NCBI RefSeq assembly: GCF_019492185.1 | Contig: NZ_JAICCF010000001.1 | Coordinates: 806,001 to 870,000 of the forward strand | Length of the DNA: 64,000 nt | Direction: 5' to 3' | From: Chitinophaga rhizophila | Lineage (GTDB): Bacteria; Bacteroidota; Bacteroidia; Chitinophagales; Chitinophagaceae | Shown here: positions 62,001-64,000 of the stretch, piece after piece | Layout of the letters: every line of letters starts with the position of its first letter | How positions within the stretch are numbered: the first letter of the stretch is position 1 | Notes under the pieces: generated by a model | The model's input: the letters and a program-made list of their open reading frames with translations, nothing else | Database searches by the model: none | What the model was told of the DNA's origin: nothing | Position numbers and translations under genes: made by a program

Positions 62001-64000
62001 TTGGGCTTTCCGGTGGAACCGGACGTGTATATAACGTACAACAGGTTGCCCGGCTGCAAACCACTGTTTACAGGTGACGCAGGCATCATACTGATCATTT
62101 CGCTGTCTTCGTCCAACGCAATGATGGTATTTACCTGTCCTCTGGCCTGTAACAGATGTCTGAACTTCCCAAGCGTCACTACAACATGGGCGGCGGTGTC
62201 TTCCAGCATAAAAGCAATACGCTCTTCCGGATAGTTAGGGTCAATAGGAACATATGCACCACCGGCTTTTAAAATGCCCAGAATCCCCACCATCATTTCC
62301 AGCGACCTGTCTATACAGATAGGGACAAATGTCTCCGGACCAATATTACAGGATTGCAGATAATGACCCAATTTCGCTGCGCGCTCCTCCAGTTCAGCGA
62401 AGGTCAATGTCGCACCTTCAAACATAAGTGCAGTATGATCTGGCGTACGTTTGACCTGCTCTTCAAACAACTGTATGATTGTCTTATCAGGGAGAGTAAC
62501 GTCTGTATTATTGAATGTGGAGAGCAACATACGCTCCTCAGCAACACTCAGTATTTTAATAGCGCCTATCTGCCTGTTCACATCGGATACAACAGAAAGC
62601 AACATCTGCTCATAATGTGCCAGCATCCTGTTGATGGTATCCTTACGGAAAAGATCAACACGATAATTAATACTGAGCGTAATACTTCCATCCAGCTCCG
62701 TAGCGCTTAGCTTCAGATCAAACCTGGAAGTAACCTCATTTCCGGATTCGCTTGTGATCATCAGATCTCCCATATCAAGTTCTCCTGTTTCCAGCGTATT
62801 CTGCATAACAAATACTACCTGGAATACGGAACTGCGACTCATATCACGCTCTACGCCCAGTATTTCCACTACTTTCTCAAATGGTACATCCTGGTGATCA
62901 TATGCTGATAATGTAGTGGACTTCACGGCTTGCAGCAGACTACGGAAACTCATTTTACCATGCACCTGGCTACGCAATGCGAGGGTATTTACAAAAAAGC
63001 CCATCAGTGTTTCCACCTCGTGCTGCTGCCGGTTTGCTACGGGCGTTCCAACACAGATATCTTCCTGCCCGCTGTAACGGTATAGCAACGCCTTAAAGGC
63101 GGATAACAAAGTCATATAAAGGGTCACGCCTTCTTGCTGGCTTACCTTTAAAAGTTCAGCATACAGTGATGGGTCCAGTACAAGTCGTTCTTCATCACCT
63201 TCCGTACGCTGAATAGCAGGACGCACGTAGTCCAGCGGCAGTTCCAGTACAGCAACTCCTGACAGCTGCCCGCGCCAATAGTCCAGCTTACGCGCCAGTA
63301 CATCACCGGAAAGGTAGTTGCGTTGCCATATCGCATAATCCGCATACTGTACAGGTAAGACAGGTAATGAAGATGGAATACCTTCACCTGCATGCAGGCT
63401 TCGATATAATAAACTCAACTCATTGACCAGCAATGATACTGACCAGCCATCAAAAGCGATATGATGGAGCATCACAAACAGGACATGTTCTTCCGGACCT
63501 TTGTTGATTATATGTACACGCAACATCATATCGCGGGACAGGTCATAGGGCCGGTTCAATTCTTCTGACAGATATGTTTCTATATCTGCGCCCATGACAG
63601 CCAGATCGGATTGACTTATATAATCAGCAGACCATTGTGATGATGGCAGCAGATGCTGATAACCGACGCCATCGGATTCAGCAATGACAGTACGTAATAC
63701 CTCATGGCGTTCTACTATTACCCGGAATGCCGCTGTCAGCGCTTCCACATCAAGCGGCCCGTGCAGACGAAATACCCATGGCATATGATATTGCTTACTA
63801 CCCTGCAGCTTGTCAATAAACCATAAACGTTCCTGTGCAAAAGACAATGGCATTGCCTGATCCCGTGGCTGAGTTGTGATCGCCGGCAAAAGGGCAGCGG
63901 TATGATGCTGTTCAAGGTATTGGGATAAACTGGCAATAGTTGTATGCACAAATAAAGTCTGTATATCGACCTCTATCTGTAATTGCTTGCGTATAGCCAC
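56096..64000 (-). CDS. NRPS, two modules plus carrier fragment (5' end outside the window)
   Basis: About 2634 codons of a longer synthetase that enters from the right edge. The first visible residues (AIRKQLQIEVDIQTLFVHTT) are the end of a carrier domain, and the GTG at 64000 is an internal Val codon, not a start. Order by position: PCP end 63910-64000; C 62600-63870 (HHIAFDGWS near 63460); A 61010-62500 (pocket DAEQVGKISK, residue unassigned); PCP about 60870 (FFELGGHSLLVIR); C 59400-60700 (HHIAFDGWS near 60306); A 57830-59330 (pocket DVGEVGSIDK, matching ornithine); PCP about 57690 (FFELGGNSII); epimerase-like domain 56190-57540. Only 17 bp separate it from the next NRPS. Initiation, such as a lipid-loading domain, must lie further right. 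Confidence 0.93.
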   Translation of the reverse strand: MAIRKQLQIEVDIQTLFVHTTIASLSQYLEQHHTAALLPAITTQPRDQAMPLSFAQERLWFIDKLQGSKQYHMPWVFRLHGPLDVEALTAAFRVIVERHEVLRTVIAESDGVGYQHLLPSSQWSADYISQSDLAVMGADIETYLSEELNRPYDLSRDMMLRVHIINKGPEEHVLFVMLHHIAFDGWSVSLLVNELSLLYRSLHAGEGIPSSLPVLPVQYADYAIWQRNYLSGDVLARKLDYWRGQLSGVAVLELPLDYVRPAIQRTEGDEERLVLDPSLYAELLKVSQQEGVTLYMTLLSAFKALLYRYSGQEDICVGTPVANRQQHEVETLMGFFVNTLALRSQVHGKMSFRSLLQAVKSTTLSAYDHQDVPFEKVVEILGVERDMSRSSVFQVVFVMQNTLETGELDMGDLMITSESGNEVTSRFDLKLSATELDGSITLSINYRVDLFRKDTINRMLAHYEQMLLSVVSDVNRQIGAIKILSVAEERMLLSTFNNTDVTLPDKTIIQLFEEQVKRTPDHTALMFEGATLTFAELEERAAKLGHYLQSCNIGPETFVPICIDRSLEMMVGILGILKAGGAYVPIDPNYPEERIAFMLEDTAAHVVVTLGKFRHLLQARGQVNTIIALDEDSEMISMMPASPVNSGLQPGNLLYVIYTSGSTGKPKGVLLEHRSLVNFLFHQAQVFNISKEDRILQFYNFCFDASAEQIFLPLITGATMVLIRDTIRLDLPRFEAFMREYRITHLQATPGFHYNLSADKYGGLKRVVSGGEICNIELWERWKGICSFYNKYGPTESAISATEYHCSADIDLSGMRTVPIGKPVSNTRIYILDAGGTPVPVGVSGELCIGGVQVARGYLNRPSLTAEKFIDSPFLTGDRLYRTGDMARWLPDGNIEYLGRIDDQVKIRGYRVELGEVESVLQAAPGVKQGVVVAREDGSGSRRLIGFVVPSGMFDRTAIQRYLSEQLPEYMVPSLLLSLDKLPLTSTGKVNRQALPAAIADDQRPDSYVAAQTLLEQQLCGIWQNILGVHRVGITDNFFELGGHSLLVIRVVAAIRRELERELSVKDLFLYPTVSALTAYLESTTGTTLLPAVTPRLSDEAIPLSFSQERLWFIDKLQGSRQYHMPWVFRLYGPLDVAALTDSFRAIVDRHSVLRTVVYESEGIGYQQLLPSADWSPVYMRASDLSASGQDLEEYLSAELDRAYDLSRDMMLRVHLIEEGPDDHVLLVMLHHIAFDGWSVSLLVKELGLLYRSLQSGEGIPSSLPVLPVQYADYAAWQRHYLSGALLSGKLSYWKQQLSGVSVLELPSDYVRPAVQSGAGGEERLLLPASLSTALTGLSQSAGVTLYMTLLSAFKVLLYRYSGQEDICVGTPVAGRHQQEVESLMGFFVNTLALRSQVIGGQRFIDLLASVKTTTLSAYDHQDVPFEKVVEVLGVERDMSRGAVFQVMFSLQHAVETEDFDLGNVTLSALESTELPSRFDLEMNVTLSSTGLELQLVYSKDLYKADSIQRMLGHYEQLLHAIVASQDTTIDNLPMLSAAENTQILTDFNPSPQTWHTPSGTTVLTLFEEQAALHPDAIALVYEDQQLSYSELNARANQLGSYLRARGIGPEVPVPVCADRSLELMVCILGVLKSGGAYVPIDPDYPEDRIRYMLEDTGAGVILSAIRKRSLSLSKLFGGEVIDVINWGVISTEPLENLVSVSEPAHLAYMIYTSGSTGKPKGVMVEHGNLLNIVYSWRRQYELNQFKPVLLSLASISFDVFTGDFCKALTNGGTMVLIDKEQHMDMRYLQRTIQANQVNILESTPGLVLNLVKQFEQSGSGIEQIRLLVIGSEMCTAAHYEELRSSCKAHTRLLNSYGVTEATIDTSYFEGELNGAGIVPVGPAMDNMRYYILDASKQVVPVGVPGELFIAGTGVSRGYAGAAAKENIRFTDDPFYPGSRMYRTGDRARWRADGQVELIGRIDSQVKISGYRIELSEIESVLNTSPAVRQAVVVDKADSLGNKRLVGFIVPETVLDKQQLSDYLRQYLPAYMVPSVFVSIDQVPVTPNGKTDKDKLRKKDISNLTLHIAYEPPRNLLEEGLANIWQELLNVPQAGINDNFFELGGNSIITIQVVSRARRLGYELQVSDLFNYQTIAGISAALEQRNAVSEDGQPLSGECGLLPIQQAYLENAGREQSPDNQSVLLSIRKEITLEVVNEVVNRLLLHHDSLRFVYHQDEAGNWRQAYGDQPASVMYCDLSFLSAGIMESSMMECCNNYQRQLDILKGVLMKVVLIQTNVNETYNRLFITIHRLAIDNASWHILLEDLETLFTAAQEDRRLTTLVRTASYRQWYQQLVRYGQSRRLQTQLAHWQQSMTAYQPLPANDKPGREAAGHCIARLGKMLTQHLLEEISPVYHTEVTDILLAALAKALCEWSGRLSVVIGMNGDGRVGLPGDIDVRRTIGWFNATYPVQLKYEAELGAASLIKGVKETLRQVPDNGIGYGVLRYLLKEEVLQSNTWDLLFSYTGQADNVLRSGQWLQEEMEPIDATVSTNYPGKERIRVDVKVLAGELVVRWDFNEQYHTSTAIQALSVAYMAILEELIKHCQDRKEQGVAEYTPADYGLSGEITHEELEGFLNNDQSGTPEADQDDIMIF
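56190..57540 (-). other. Degenerate epimerization domain of the ornithine module
   Basis: The sequence is a full-length E domain, but the catalytic motif reads HRLAIDNASW where the sister domain in the next NRPS has HHLAVDGVSW. The second His is Arg (CGC, 57128-57130) and the Gly is Asn (57113-57115). EGHGR is replaced by NGDGR. RTIGWFNATYPV is kept. The preceding carrier has GGNSI instead of GGDSI. Loss of the catalytic His predicts an inactive epimerase. Confidence 0.85.

Noticed and set aside
64000..64000. GTG at 64000 as the true start of the right-most NRPS
   Set aside because: The first residues continue a carrier-domain helix, so the frame must extend beyond the window; the GTG codes an internal Val.

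Overview
The window looks like a Bacteroidota chromosome, most like Chitinophaga or a close relative. The evidence is SusC/SusD nutrient-uptake genes, an ECF sigma/FecR/TonB-receptor trio, RHS genes of the DUF6443 type, promoters with the Bacteroidota TAnnTTTG -7 box, and a very large non-ribosomal peptide synthetase (NRPS) locus. Genus is inferred from gene content only; there is no rRNA.

Layout. Bases 1-3692 (minus): an ECF sigma factor, its FecR anti-sigma factor and the start of a TonB-dependent receptor, preceded by a DUF6377 sensor/regulator that diverges from a SusC/SusD pair (4166-8911, plus). Bases 9248-18454 are housekeeping or accessory genes: NO-detoxifying flavohemoglobin with a textbook promoter, PQQ-type sugar dehydrogenase, NlpC/P60 peptidase, nitrilase/Lnt-like membrane protein, an AraC regulator with an S41 peptidase, an SDR enzyme and two DUF3592 membrane proteins. 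An 11-bp tandem array follows (18625-18712), then an RHS pair plus an upstream outer-membrane-type protein (18973-27087) and a tRNA-Leu(CAG) with a strong terminator.

Bases 27464-31693 are conspicuously AT-rich and hold only a translationally coupled pair: an FAD oxidoreductase and an XRE-type regulator with cupin-like regions. Imperfect direct repeats flank the pair, and a tandem operator-like repeat sits on its promoter. It looks like a horizontally acquired cassette beside the tRNA gene.

From the right edge to 32180 (minus) runs one tightly spaced operon. It contains three NRPS genes (the first is cut by the window edge), a TonB-dependent receptor, a clavaminate-synthase-like Fe/2OG oxygenase, a membrane-anchored serine hydrolase of the beta-lactamase family and a GT9-like protein. 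By reading the binding-pocket residues I infer the in-window assembly line as: X (pocket DAEQVGKISK) - Orn with a degenerate epimerase - X (DAEHIAKVSK) with an intact epimerase - Asn-like with an inserted FkbM methyltransferase - Asp-like - Asn-like with an inserted N-methyltransferase - thioesterase. Further modules lie upstream. The run of Asx residues, the oxygenase and the receptor suggest a hydroxylated, possibly metal-binding (lipo)peptide. The product is not identified.
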